NCBI RefSeq assembly: GCF_024139115.2
Contig: NC_085140.1
Location: forward strand, 52,043,907-52,107,906
Direction of reading: 5' to 3'
Source of the DNA: Armigeres subalbatus
Lineage: Eukaryota > Arthropoda > Insecta > Diptera > Culicidae
Length of the DNA: 64,000 nt
The notes under the pieces are model-generated. The model searched no databases. It had not been told where the DNA came from and saw nothing but the letters and a program-made list of their open reading frames with translations. A program made the translations under genes and the position numbers. Below are positions 45,875-57,130 of the stretch, piece after piece. The stretch's first letter is position 1, and every line of letters begins with the position of its first letter.

Positions 45875-48666
45875 ATGTAAATAAATTCGATATTTTGTAT
45901 TTGAACATTGCAGGTCTCTCTACAAACTACGTTGCATTACGTCAGCTTGTAGAAGATAAACGTCCATTTCTAGTCTTTATCTGAAACGCATATCGTTGAC
46001 AGTGATTCCTTCGAACAGTACAGTATCCCGGGTTACAGTGTAGCTGCTTGTTTATCACATTCAAGACACACTGGCGGTGTTGCTATTTATGTCAAAGAAT
46101 CGGTTCAATTCAAGCTTCAATTGAACGAAGTTTGTGATGGTAACTGGTTCTTAGGCATTGCAGTTGAACGTGGCATGAAGATGGGTAACTATGGAGTTTT
46201 ATATCACTCTCCCAGTTCAAATGACCAGCGATTTGTTGAAATTTTGGAGAACTGGTTGGAGATGTTCATAGATCCTAGTAAATTAAATATACTCGCTGGC
46301 GATTTTAATATCAATTGGTGTGACATCCATAATTCGAATCATTTGAAACGGTTAACAGACTTTTTTGATTTGAAACAAAAGGTCTTCGATTACACACGTA
46401 TTTCTCAGCACAGTAGAACTTTAATTGATCATGTATATTCTAATTTCGATTCCGTTAGTACGGTAACGATTTGTGATTTGAAAATAACCGATCATGAAAC
46501 TCTAGTAATTAACGTAGATGATAATAGTGATAATAATAGTGATCTTATCAAATTAAAGTGCTGGAGAAAATATTCAAAACAAGCTATCTCGGGTCTTGTT
46601 GCAAGAAACGTGGATTTTCAATCAAACGTCGGTTCGTTAGATCAAAAATCTGCTGTTCTTACTGACGTTTTGAAAACCTGTACCAATAATCTAATAGAAC
46701 ATAAATATGTATCTCTGAAAAACTCGAACAGCTGGTACAATCTGGATCTTTTACGATTCAAACGTAAAAGGGACAAATTGTACAGAAAATTTTGTAGAAG
46801 TAATAATGCTATTCATTGGAAAAGGTATCAGGTCGCGCGTAATAAATATTCGCATATGTTGAAAAAACGAGATGCGAATATATTCAGAGGAAAATTGATC
46901 AGCATCAAAACAACAGCAAAGAGTTATGGAAAATTTTGAAATCCTTGTTAAAACCTAATAGTAGCAAACCGCGATCCATAACCTTCGATGGCACATTAGA
47001 ACAGTCAGAACAAGTTATTGCAGATAAATTCAATCAATATTTCGTCAACAGTGTCTCACTGATTAACCAGTCAATTGAGTTAGTTGATGAGCCTGACGAA
47101 ATAAAACAGCCGATTAATTTTAATTGTAGATTTGATGGATTTCACCCAATAACATTAGAAGAACTTGAAAATATTTGCTTTTCAATTGGAAAAACGGCTG
47201 GAGTCGATAATGTTAATGCCAAGGTAATACAAGACTGCTTTGATGTCATCGGACACAACTTGCTGGACCTTATAAATGAATCTTTACGAACTGGGCACGT
47301 GCCACAAGTTTGGAAGGAATCTCTAGTGATTCCGATTCAAAAAGTTGCTGGGACGATTAAAGCCGAAGAGTTTCGTCCTATCAATATGTTGCACACATTA
47401 GAGAAAATTTTGGAACTTGTAGTAAAAGGCCAGCTGCTTGAGTATTTGAATAGAAATAACTTGCTGATACCGGAACAATCAGGATATCGAGAAGGTCATT
47501 CTTGTGAAACCGCATTGAACTTGGTATTAGCTAAATGGAAGGAAAATGTAGAGCGTAAAGATACGATTGTTGCTGTGTTCTTGGATCTAAAACGCGCTTT
47601 TGAGACAATTTCTCGGCCCTTATTGTTGAGCACAATCAAGCGCTTTGGAATTTCGGGATCTGCATACAATTGGTTTGAAAGCTATTTGTCTGACAGATCT
47701 CAAAGGACTGCTTTTAATGATTCTGTTTCTAGTCCCGTGGAGAACACGCTAGGAGTGCCACAGGGAAGTGTATTAGGGCCTATTTTATTCATTATGTATA
47801 TAAATGACATGCGACGAGTCTTACGGTTTTGTGATATAAATCTTTTTGCTGATGACACCGTGATATTCATTGCAGCTAAAAAAATTAGCAGATGCCGTTT
47901 CACGCTTGAACGAGGATTTACACTCTCTAAGTAGATGGTTGAAATACAAGCAATTGAAATTGAATATTAATAAAACAAAATACATGGTAATTTCGCGAAC
48001 CCGAGTAAATGAGGATGTCTCTGTTAAAATTGATGATGAGACAATTGATCGCGTCCGCGATATTAAATATCTTGGCGTGATTATTGATGACAAGCTAAAA
48101 TTTGACATACATATTGACAATGTTATCAAGAAAATAGCCAAGAAGTATGGAATGCTCTGTCGATTAAAACACGATTTGACTATTGGTAGCAAAATACTCT
48201 TGTATAAATCAATCATCTCTCCTCATCTGGATTTTTGCCCTTCCATCCTTTTCTTGGCTAACGAAACACAAATATCGAGATTGCAGCGCTTACAAAATAA
48301 AATAATGCGTTTGATTTTAAAATGTGATAGATTCACTTCCTCAACTTTCCTGTTGGACGCCTTACAATGGCTGTCAGTGAAGCAAAGAATAGTGTACTTG
48401 ACTATGGTGTTCATTTTAAAGTAATAAACGGTTTACTGCCTCGATATTTGTGTGATCGAATTGAAAGAGGAAGTGATATTCATAGTTATAATACTAGACA
48501 CGCGGATAATGTGAGAACACCCTATTTTCTGTATGGCGCTTCACAAAACTCTTTGTTTTTTAAAGGTATAAATGTTTTCAATTCGATGCCTTCACACATC
48601 AAACGTGCAGTCACGCTAACACAGTTTAAGAGACAATGTATTTCACACGTCAAAGCTGCCTTTTGA
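45871..48666 (+). pseudogene. ORF2 (endonuclease-RT) of the CR1/L2-type LINE, frameshifted
   Basis: Starts at the ATG overlapping the ORF1 stop: MNVNKFDILYLNIAGLS. Endonuclease motifs: SETHIVDSDSFEQYSIPGY, GGVAIYVKE, LAGDFNINWCD, LIDHVYSNFD and TDHETLVI. RT motifs: KTAGVDNVNAKVIQDCF, FRPINMLHTLEKILELVV, EQSGYREGHSCETALN, FLDLKRAFETI, GVPQGSVLGPILFIMYINDM (47752) and the catalytic LFADDTVIF (about 47845). Breaks lie near 45980, 46937, 47885 and 48370-48420. Otherwise continuous to FKRQCISHVKAAF at the stop. Confidence 0.85.
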
Positions 48667-49425
48667 ACAGCTACCCGGCAATTTTTTACCCGTTAACACA
48701 TGTATCTTGACGAAGTTTTTAACAACGGATGATTTTTATGGACCATTTTTTATTTTTTATCATTTATTGAGGCATTAATAAGCTATGACGTTCGCCTCGA
48801 TGATGATGATGGATTTTAATTTATTGACGTAGTTTATTTTTGAACCTTTCTTTGTGTAGTCTACAAAAGTTTGAGCATCGCGCGCGGATTGCAGATATGA
48901 ATGATTTTGAATTTATTTAAAAACTTGCATATTTCGAACTGTTGAATCATGCTCTTGAATTAGTAGTAAGCCTTCTGGTAGATTATTTTGTACTCGCGGT
49001 TGTTCCGAAACTTTTGTTATCGACGGAGCGGTTACACAAGTTTTGATGTTTGGTTGTCGAACCTAATGATCCATGTTCAGATACATGTGAGTTTTAGATT
49101 GCGATATTGGTTTGTGAAAAGAACGCGATGTTTGGCGGAGCTTTTGAAATCTGTGCGAGAGGTTTCACAAGTTTAGCTTTTGATGAGCTCCATGTATCAC
49201 TACTGTTGATTACAAAAATTCTAGGTGTAGTTCTTTAGTTCATTTTACCAATTTATTTTTGCTGTACAGTATGGAATTTTATTTTGGATTTTATATCTGT
49301 ATATACAATCGGATCGTTTGTTTGCAAAACCGATTACATTGATCTTATTTAATTATCTTAAAGATAACTCGTCCAGCTCAAACCTTTGTAGGGGTATGTG
49401 GCGGGACCATCATCATCATCATCAT
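48667..49425 (+). other. 3' UTR of the CR1/L2-type LINE ending in (ATC)n
   Basis: AT-rich, non-coding; short (GAT)n at 48798-48810 and final (CAT)n/(ATC)n at 49407-49425 just before RTE sequence resumes. Confidence 0.6.
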
Positions 49426-49524
49426 GCCCTGCGATCCGCAAAGATCAGGAGCATATGCGACCATGTGATGATAGTGTCATTCTTCTGTACACCAGATCTC
49501 CTAATCACCCCCTCGAGTGCAATA
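49426..49524 (-). pseudogene. RTE-clade LINE fragment, part 2
   Basis: Minus strand reads ALEGVIRRSGVQKNDTI and TWSHMLLIFAD, the RT core just before the catalytic site. It continues, after the LINE insertion, into 44150-43640. Its other side is cut by the Helitron end at 49525. Confidence 0.7.
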
Positions 49525-49750
49525 CCTATATACATAAAAATGAATTTCTGTCTGTCTGAAACTTATAGACTCCGAAACTACTGAACCGATCGGCGTGAAA
49601 ATTTGTATGCAGAGGTTTTTGGGGCCGGGGAAGGTTCTTAAGATGGTTCAAGACCCCTCCCTTCTTTGGAAAGGGGGCACCCATACAAATGAAACAGAAA
49701 TTTCTGCATAACTCGAGATCTAAGCAGAGAATAAATTAATTTTAGGCGAA
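49525..49750 (+). mobile_element. Helitron 5' end
   Basis: 'tatatacataaaaatgaat', 'ttctgtctgtctgaaac', 'actactgaaccgatcggcg' and 'gcagaggtttttggggccgg' is the widespread 5' start of animal Helitrons (consensus TCTATATATATAAAAATG). The preceding base is A, and RTE sequence stops here, as expected for insertion at A^T. No Rep/helicase gene follows, so it is a non-autonomous or truncated copy. Confidence 0.75.
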
Positions 49751-49754
49751 ACGT

Positions 49755-50640
49755 CCAAACTTTTTATATTATTTAGTTCACGTTTGTTAAAGTGAACTAA
49801 ATAAAATTCTTGAGAAATACCCCTCTGGGAAGTACCAGAGCGAGATTTCTTTTCCATCTTAATTACTTGGACTGGTGAAAATTCAAGTAATTCAGAAATT
49901 ACAATTTTAATCTCATCCGACTTTGAACGTCGTCGTATGTGAAGAATTTATGGCGCTTGTCAGTTAAATACTGAAGAAGCCGTTTGCCGTTTCGTCAAAG
50001 GATCCTGGCAAAACGCGACAGTCACCCTTCCCGACCATCTGCAATGAAACCTTGATTTCCTGAAGGTTACTCAAGATCTCATTCCTAAAGCCAGAAAACT
50101 CGGCAACTGAGACCACAATTTGCGGAATCCTTTGCTTCTTCGTATGAATCGAATCACCTAGGCTAGAGGTTGATTCAATTTGCTCAATTTCGCCATGAAT
50201 CAAATCGAACTGATTTCTCAGTTCGATAGGAGAAGAATTATTCCCAATGTTAGAGTTAGAAGGAACATCGGAAGTCTCCAGCTTCCTTCTATTTTTTCCG
50301 CGCTTTGGCAAGACGGTCTTGAAACCTTGTTTCTTGGAAGGAAGTGGAGAACTCATTGCTGAGCGTGGAGATGTGACCTTCTAAGAGGTTTTTTTTCAGA
50401 ACGGTGTCCCTGCAGGATTACCACCGCTTGTCGGAATTTTACTTCCGCAAACGGGTCCAACGTAAAACGAAGGCACGGGTCCTTGCAAAGATCGTAACGG
50501 GATCAGTGGGTACAAATAGCTCTAAGAAGCACTGTTGAAATTAAAATAGCTTCGGGTAGTATTAAAAACATCCTTCAGCAAAGAGAGAAAATAGAACCGC
50601 ACAGCACGAAAGCACGATGCGGTCTAAACAATCATGGTTT
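49755..50640 (-). pseudogene. Jockey-clade LINE ORF1 (gag) remnant with 5' UTR
   Basis: Minus strand: the N-terminal frame 50356-49964 (MSSPLPSKKQGFKTVLPKRG...) is a low-complexity, basic gag N-terminus; downstream, frames broken by stops give pieces such as RILF and 'hFnKREL', resembling the Jockey gag core. The 50360-50640 part looks like 5' UTR. The assignment is tentative; it may be the same Jockey family as 39600-42060. Confidence 0.45.
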
Positions 50641-50749
50641 TAAACAGGTTTTAAATTTTAATTCAGCTCAGTTAGGCCGATACACATATTAATTTTTTCC
50701 AAAAATATTGAGGGGACTAAAAGAAATTTTTTTCAGCGATTTTTTTTTT

Positions 50750-51225
50750 ATTTTGATCATTATCAGGGATTGAATCCTAAAGAGAAAGAGCAAGTCTCTC
50801 GCTTATCATCTCTGTATACATATACGATATGTAGCAATCCGTGAGAAACTTTTTTCGCAAGCTGTCATGATAGAGAACTGATTCGGGATGTTATACCCCA
50901 TGATAAATTTCTTTTAGAAAGCTCCAAATGTGGGGAGCACTGTCTCTGATGATGCATTTCAACTTGTTCTACACAGCTGTGCAGTAACCAACACGAAACG
51001 AAGGGAGCGAAAACAAAGCGAGAATCACCATTTTTCTGTGGGGGCTGCCTATCCGATTCTGTTTTTTCGCACTTGTGTACAAGTTTGATAAATTTGTTAT
51101 CATGGCTTGTTATGATTCGGAACAGTTTTTGCCTCTCTTTTATCGTTGTTCGTTATCTATTGAGAGCGATTTCTGCAAACCCTGATCATATGCATCACTG
51201 TTTTTATCTTGGTACAAAATATGTA
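50750..51225. repeat. Repeat M, copy 1
   Basis: 'tcagggattgaatcctaaag', 'tatacatatacgatatgtag', 'caacttgttctacacagctg', 'aagtttgataaatttgttat' recur inverted at 54450-54845 and 59033-59110. 'ggattgaatcc' on the minus strand (GGATTCAATCCCT) is B-box-like. No ORF conserved between copies. Confidence 0.7.
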
Positions 51226-51402
51226 GGGACACGGCAGGTATTTCCGTCCATCGTCGTAGGGGCTAAAACCAACGAAAGCAACGTACATTTGCTAGAACTC
51301 CACTATACCCTATGATTTGGTACGTATGAGTTTTACAAAAAAGCGTCTCTTTTATTGGTTTTCGAGACTATGACGAACAGACGAAAATACCTGCCGTGTC
51401 CC
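51226..51402. mobile_element. TA-flanked MITE, 'gggacacggcaggtatt' ends
   Basis: TA|GGGACACGGCAGGTATTT ... 'aaatacctgccgtgtccc'|TA, 177 bp. Perfect terminal 18 bp on both sides. Confidence 0.85.
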
Positions 51403-51438
51403 TATCATTTGTAGACCACAAATTTGTCACCAAGAGTA

Positions 51439-51680
51439 CACAGAAAAAAATAATGAAAAGTAAGAAGCGCGTAAAACTAGAGATGCGGAAATTTACACTA
51501 TTCTACGCTGAATCGGCTCTCTTCCTAACAAGTTTGCGTACAACTTGCAAGCAATGTTGACGATTCACGTCAAATATTGTATACATTTAGGCTATATCAC
51601 GTCTGGAATTACGCTGATAATGGCGTTCCATTTATGTGCATGATTTTTAGCGTAAATTTCAGTGGATTTTTCTATCTGTG
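51439..51680. mobile_element. MITE of family A, diverged copy
   Basis: TA|CACAGAAAAAAATAATG ... 'gatttttctatCTGTG'|TA; shares 'cctaacaagttt', 'tttatgtgcatga' and 'cgtaaatttca' with the other copies. Confidence 0.7.
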
Positions 51681-51682
51681 TA

Positions 51683-51955
51683 TTTAAAAAGAAAATACGA
51701 GCATACATATATCTCTAACGGCATGAATATTCTATATTTTATCAGATCACGAGTATTGGGGGGACTCTTGCTTACAGATTCCGTCTCAACTTCCCTGAAA
51801 TATGTGGCCGACCCATTTCCATCCACGTTTTCGAACATCTAACGATATCGGTATTTGATGGCTTTTATTTTGCTCGGCACTCGATATCCAGCTGTAAAGC
51901 CGTCTAAATTATAAATTTTAGACATCATCTTTGTTATGTTTGCCAATACACAACA
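51683..51955. other. Spacer without recognised feature
   Basis: AT-rich; nothing supported. Confidence 0.35.
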
Positions 51956-51959
51956 CATT

Positions 51960-52790
51960 TCTCGATAGATTAGTACATTCGAATGTTGGTGTGTGGATCA
52001 ATCCAAATATTTCTGAAACTCGCGAAGATAGCCCCAGCCTTTCTGGCTCGTGCTCCCATGTCGATCCTCATTTCGTTACAGATGATATCAGACTGTCAAG
52101 AAATTGAAATTCTGGCTATAGCAAAGTTTGATGGGCTGTTCCCGTTGACATTCTGCCACCTGGTCCTGCTGACGTTGATGGTGAGACCCGCGGCAAAGAA
52201 TGATCGTATGGTACCTGCTGAGCACAATCCGCATAAAAGTGCGTCGTAGCACTAATATAGCGTTTCGTGATCATTAGCCAAATCAGAGTCGTATTGGTGT
52301 TCCACATTCCACAACAATAAACTGCCCAAGCAGTTCACGGTGTGGTACATGGTCAATCGCACCCACAAAGATCTAATCGATTACGTTGAGAAATAACAGT
52401 GAAGATGAAATAAATCCTTGCCTCACATAAGCGATTATTCGTATGGGGTCAGACAAAGCTCCGACCCTATCTGAAAATCCTTTGCATCCCTGGGTGCCAT
52501 ATAGATTTTCGTGATTCTGACAACAGACGTCCCTTCCGTAGTCAATGAATAGCAAATAAAGGGACACTTACAACTTGTTAATCTCCAAAAATATTGCATA
52601 ATAGTTGCAACAACATTCGCACAGACAGCATAGGGTCAGCCCTGAACACTTCCACTGACAGCCGATCGACGAACGTTGTCGGATCTCGCCAATTAGAAGA
52701 TAAGAGTCAAATGCAATGTCAGAATTGCGTTTATTACGGATTCAAGAAGTCCCCATTTTCAGCTGATCAATTTCCAGACGAGCCAAATGC
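51960..52790 (-). pseudogene. Decayed LINE reverse-transcriptase fragment, minus strand
   Basis: Minus strand pieces: FIDYGRDVCCQNHENLYGTQ, GALSDPIRIIAYVRQGFISS and LLFLNVID (52567-52373) match the RT block usually reading FDYEKAFDR-NHE..SDPIRV.AGVRQG. Lower down, 'AGLTINVSRTRWQNVNG' and 'ARISIS' follow. Many stops. The clade is not clear to me. The next feature is the same family in opposite orientation. Confidence 0.55.
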
Positions 52791-52849
52791 TAGTCCTGCT
52801 GTCTAAAAACGGCTCTAGCGAAGTAAGTCAAACGCTGCTGGCTGCATAC

Positions 52850-53290
52850 AGGAGAAACGGGCGCACGTAATTCGGGTATATAGGGAAAGGAGACAATTCT
52901 CCGATGACAGCAGGCAGAATACCGCCCGGAGGACCATATGAGAACTATTACCTCTATTTGGTACAGATTGACCTCGGGAAACCCTTCGATCGTCTGAATC
53001 ACGAGAAACTGTGAGGCGTCTCTAAAAGCAAAGAAGGTCCAGACAAAATCCAGCCCACCACCACAGAGCAATCGAACAACCTCGACCCAGATGATGATAC
53101 TGCTTCATAAACGCAACAGCGCTTTACCATTCAGAGTAAACTATATGACCCGATCGTATGCTTCCACTCATCAACGTCAACAAGACCAAATCGTTGGATG
53201 TGAACAACCAAGATCAACACAGAATATGGAGATCCAATCGTTTGAGGCAATGCAACAAACCTCGAATACTCAACTCTAACATGCAATGAG
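52850..53290 (+). pseudogene. Decayed LINE reverse-transcriptase fragment, plus strand
   Basis: Plus strand pieces: 'YLVQIDLGKPFDRLNHEKL' (52960-53015) and 'LINVNKTKSLDVNNQ' (53170-53210), the same RT block as the previous feature, facing it. Many stops; part of the block between them is missing. Confidence 0.5.
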
Positions 53291-53439
53291 TGAGCCCTGA
53301 GCGTATTAGCAAGTATTCATAATCCGATGTCTACGTTTTACAGCTCGGGCCTGGTGGTTTCATAACTGGATCCCGAATGCTGAGCCCCATCGACGATGCA
53401 ATCGAAATACGATATTAACAGCAACTCCACAGAGTTGGA

Positions 53440-53560
53440 ATGTTTTCACTTCCCATAGGACGAGTTTGTACTATCCAGGCCTTCTTCAGTGTTTCGTACT
53501 TGACTCGACTTCGGGTCAATTACGACGACACTGATTGATTACTGTTGAGGTCGAAATACG
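53440..53560. repeat. Dispersed repeat with 'gaggtcgaaatacg', left part
   Basis: 'tcttcagtgtttcgtacttg', 'actgttgaggtcgaaatacg' match, inverted, the motif at 9447-9500. It continues at 53960-53996 ('tctgttaaaggtacaatt', 'gtggaattaaatgg') after the MITE. Confidence 0.5.
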
Positions 53561-53562
53561 TA

Positions 53563-53957
53563 GGGGAAGAGGCCCCAAAACTCCCCAAACCGAAATTTTC
53601 CACATTTTGACGAAGCATCTAACATTTCGGCGAGAGGGCAACTAATCTACAATGTACTACGCATCTCCACGCACTGTTCATACCAGAATGCTGATTCGCC
53701 GACGCGTTGTGCGTTGTTCCCTAATAGCTGCCAGCAAGAAGGCGTTTTGCCTCATGAGTTTTCCGGCAGCGAAATATCACCACTTTTTCGAAATGTAAAT
53801 ATTATGAAAATGATTGAGTTTTTTTACAATTTTTAGATCTCATCAGTCAGCTGTATTGTTTAACTGTTGCATGAGGTAAAAATATCCATGAAAATCGTTA
53901 CAACTAAGACATTAAAGCAGTATTTGCTTAGCTAGGGCATATTGCCCTTCCTTCCCC
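53563..53957. mobile_element. TA-flanked MITE, 'ggggaag' ends
   Basis: TA|GGGGAAGAGGCCCCAAAACT ... 'gggcatattgcccttccttcccc'-type end|TA. 395 bp, weakly paired inward. It splits the dispersed repeat. Confidence 0.65.
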
Positions 53958-54029
53958 TATCTGTTAAAGGTACAATTAAGTGGTGGAATTAAATGGATGG
54001 TTCAAACTTTTCTTATGACTTATAAATTA

Positions 54030-54390
54030 AAACCAACAGTGCATAACAGTAAAGCACATGTGACGATTTTACAAATCAAGCATCCGAAAATATTCAATTT
54101 ACAAAAAAGAGCTAACCGCGGTAGAGGTTGGTACTCGGACTCTGATGGCTTTTCCGCAACCGTGACCTTCAAGTGGTCTTGTTGTGTACGGATTATCACG
54201 CTTAACTAGAAAGTAGGAGATTGAGGGTTCGAGTCCCTCCACGACACGTGGATTTTGTTTCGCAAATTTCATATCAATTTGTCCATTTCGAAACATATGC
54301 ACAGCCAAAATATTTAACATATGCACAGCCAAGATAATTTAAAACGATTTTCGTACGGCCGAGTTGGCGAATAATGTGCAATTAATTATT
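54030..54390. mobile_element. tRNA-bearing inverted-arm element, copy 3 (tRNA-like core 54175-54246)
   Basis: Same order as the pair at 35275-36265, more diverged: 'gctaaccgcggtagaggttg', tRNA-like core, 'catatcaatttgtccatttc', 'ttcgtacggccgagttg'. Acceptor and T arm still pair and the anticodon loop is CTAGAAA (again AGA at 34-36). 'acatatgcacagccaa' is duplicated at its right. Conservation of the core over the flanks is visible by eye. Confidence 0.65.
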
Positions 54391-54449
54391 AAAATTAAAA
54401 GTTTTGTGTTCGACTTTGGTCAAAATTTGGTAATTAAGGAAAAACAAAT

Positions 54450-54845
54450 TTCGCCTGGTTTTGAACATATAGCATAATAAGAGTCTGCAGGAATCGCTCT
54501 CAATAGATATCGAAAACGATAAAAGAAAGGCAAAAACTATTCCGAATCATAACAAGCCATGATAACAAATTCATCAAACTTGTATACAAGTGCGAAGCAA
54601 TAAAATCGGATACGCAGTCACCATAGAGAAGTGATGATTCTCGCTTTGTTCTCGCTCATTTAGTGTTGGGGATCGCACAGCTGTGTAGAACAAGTTGAAA
54701 TGCATCATGCGAACCATTGCCCTACCGCGTTTGGAGCTTTTTAAACAAATATATCAAGTGATATAGCTTTCCGAATCAGTTCTTTTTCACGACAGCTTGC
54801 GAAAAAAGTCTGTCACGGCATGCTACATATCGTATATGTATACTA
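54450..54845. repeat. Repeat M, copy 2, inverted, left part
   Basis: The complement of 50800-51190: 'cgaatcataacaagccatga', 'cacagctgtgtagaacaag', 'ctacatatcgtatatgtata'. It is cut at 54845 and continues at 59033. Confidence 0.75.
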
Positions 54846-55759
54846 GGGCAGTTCAAATTTCAAAAATGTTCGAAAATTCCAACTCCCATATGTCTATTAG
54901 AATCATTTTGATAATAGGAGTCCTGGCAAAATTTCAGGCAATTCGGTGGCCATTTAGGGGTGGCGCGAGGTCAATTTATGTTTACAGGCATACCTCGATA
55001 GTACGTACCCTCGATAGTGCGTACCCTCGATAGTACGTACCCTCGATTGTACGTACATTTTACTTCGATAGTACGTACACAAAAAAAAATATTTTTTTCG
55101 TTTTATTTTCTGCATGATTTTAGTTAAAATTTTAAAATATTTGATCATGGCACATGCGTAGGGTCCTTCATATGCTACGTAATAATTTTGCATCTGATTT
55201 AAACACCATCGTGAGCTTATAAAGAATTTAGTTGCAGAACTTTATAAAAGCAGCGTTTCATAAATGTTTGTCAGTCTTACGTAGCACACATTTATTTTCA
55301 ACAATTGAAGGAACATCTGAAACAGCTGAAACATTCTCTAAAAATATTATCAGCAATGATTGAAATTGTATGAGTATGGATAGATGCATAGATGATTTTC
55401 TAGAATAGCTATAAGTGGATAGCTATTGAACGATTATTATGTTTATGAATTATTTTAGCTATCAAGGAAGTTAGTTCCAGTTCTAGAACCCGTCCCCATG
55501 TATTTATTCACCTAATAGACCAAAGAATATTTCTTCGAGGAGTAAATTAAATCCAACATGGAATAGTGTTTTTTTAAATTGAATTTGCGACAAGATTTTT
55601 AATTGTTTAATTCAGTTTACAGTAAGTTTAGTTCCAATCTATCCATTTGTCGTTGACAATTTTTTTATTTTGTTATGTTTTTCAGTTATTTATTTTATAT
55701 AATAATTATGATCAATTCTAAAAGTTCCTAAAAAAATCATCCTTGGATTCCACTAGATC

Positions 55760-57130
55760 AGGAGTTCCTTTTAAGATTTCTTTAAGACGTATTACTGGAA
55801 TTCCAGAAGAAGTTTATCCTGGAACAGCAGTTTCTCCCAAAGGTTCTTCCGTACAATTCCCTACGCCTACAGGATTTCATGCGATATTTAATCAAGATCT
55901 GTCCACCGATTGAAATTATATCCGCAGAGGCGTGCCAGATCATTTTCAGTCAGCGGCGGTAGCGTGGCGGCGTCATGGCGCTGATGATTTGCCGGATGTT
56001 TCTCCAGGAATTCCTTCGAAAGTTCCTCTAAAAATTCCTCTGGAAGTTCCTCCAAGAATTTCTCCGCAAGCTCCTCCAGGAATTCCTCCGTAAGTTCTTC
56101 CAGAAATCTCTCTGGAAGTACTTCCGGAAGTTCCTTCAAGAATTCCTCCGGAAGCTTCTTCAGGAATTCCTCCAGAAGTTTTTCCGCAAGTTTCTCCGCA
56201 AATTCTTCAGGTCTTCCTCCGCAAGTTCCTCCAGGCCTTCCTCCACAAGTTCTCCAGAAATTCCTCCGAAAGTTCCTCCAGGAATTCGACTAGGACTCAT
56301 AGGAATTACTTCAGATATTTCTCCGTGAATCCTTTTTTCAAAATTTCATTTTAAATTGTTGCCTTAGAAATTTCCACGTCTCCTTTCGCACAACTTCCAC
56401 CCGAAAATCATTCAGAAATTCCCACTTAAACTCCTCCTTGCATTTTCTCTAAAGTTACTCCAGAAATTCCACCAAAATCTCTTCATCAATTACTTTGAGG
56501 TCTTCCAGAAATTCCCTATGAATTTCTTCATAAACTCGCCCCGGGAATTCTTCCAAAAAATGCTTCAAGAACTGTTCCAAAAAATTGTTCATAATTTTTT
56601 TCGGGAATTCTTCAGGAAATTCCTTGAGAAAGTCGTCGAAAATTTTGTTAAAACTCTTTATTGGAGGTACCTCCAAAAATTCCCCTTGAAATGCTCTGGA
56701 AATTATTAAAGGAATTCTCCTGGAAGTACCAGCCGGAATTCTCAAAATTTCTGCGGGTACTTCCTCTAAAATGTCTACAAAAAATCATCCCAAAATCCCT
56801 TCATGATGTTCCGAGATTTTTTTCCAGGAATTAGCAGCAATATCTTAAAACAATAAACACGGAAATTGTTCTAGAAACTCTTCCCAATTTTCTTTCAGAA
56901 ATTCCTCCATGAATTCTCCCAAAAAATCCGTCAAGAACTTCCCCGGAAATTACTTCAAGAATTTCTCCAAAGATCCCTTTACAAGTTCCCAAGAAAATTT
57001 CTTCATGAATTCCCCGGGAATTCGTTTCGGAATCCCCACAGAAATTTCTCAAGCTATTCTGCATAGAATTCCTTCAAGAACTGCGAATTTTTCGGAGAAT
57101 TTTTGAAGGAATTTTTGTGGGAGTATTCGA
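55760..57130. repeat. Degenerate 'ttcctccaggaattcctccg' minisatellite, locus 2
   Basis: Units of 12 and 24 bases built from 'ttcctccagaaattcctccg', best ordered at 55980-56290. On the minus strand the period-24 gives EFLEELPE-like peptides (55888-56139), an effect of the repeat and not a protein gene. Order decays to the right. Confidence 0.8.

Larger units (their letters stand above)
44151..49425 (+). mobile_element. CR1/L2-group LINE with PHD-finger ORF1, about 5.3 kb
   Basis: Contains 5' UTR, ORF1, ORF2 and a 760-bp 3' UTR ending in (ATC)n at 49407-49425. It interrupts an RTE copy, whose halves lie on both sides. Reading frames are largely followable with few breaks, so the insertion is fairly young. 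ORF1 plan (PHD finger, coiled coil, zinc knuckles) and RT motifs fit the CR1/L2/Daphne group; the exact clade needs a tree. The 5' limit is set where RTE similarity stops. Confidence 0.7.

Noticed and set aside
55888..56139. Protein with EFLEELPE repeats
   Set aside because: Produced by a 24-base minisatellite; frame breaks outside the ordered part, and similar frames appear on the other strand.
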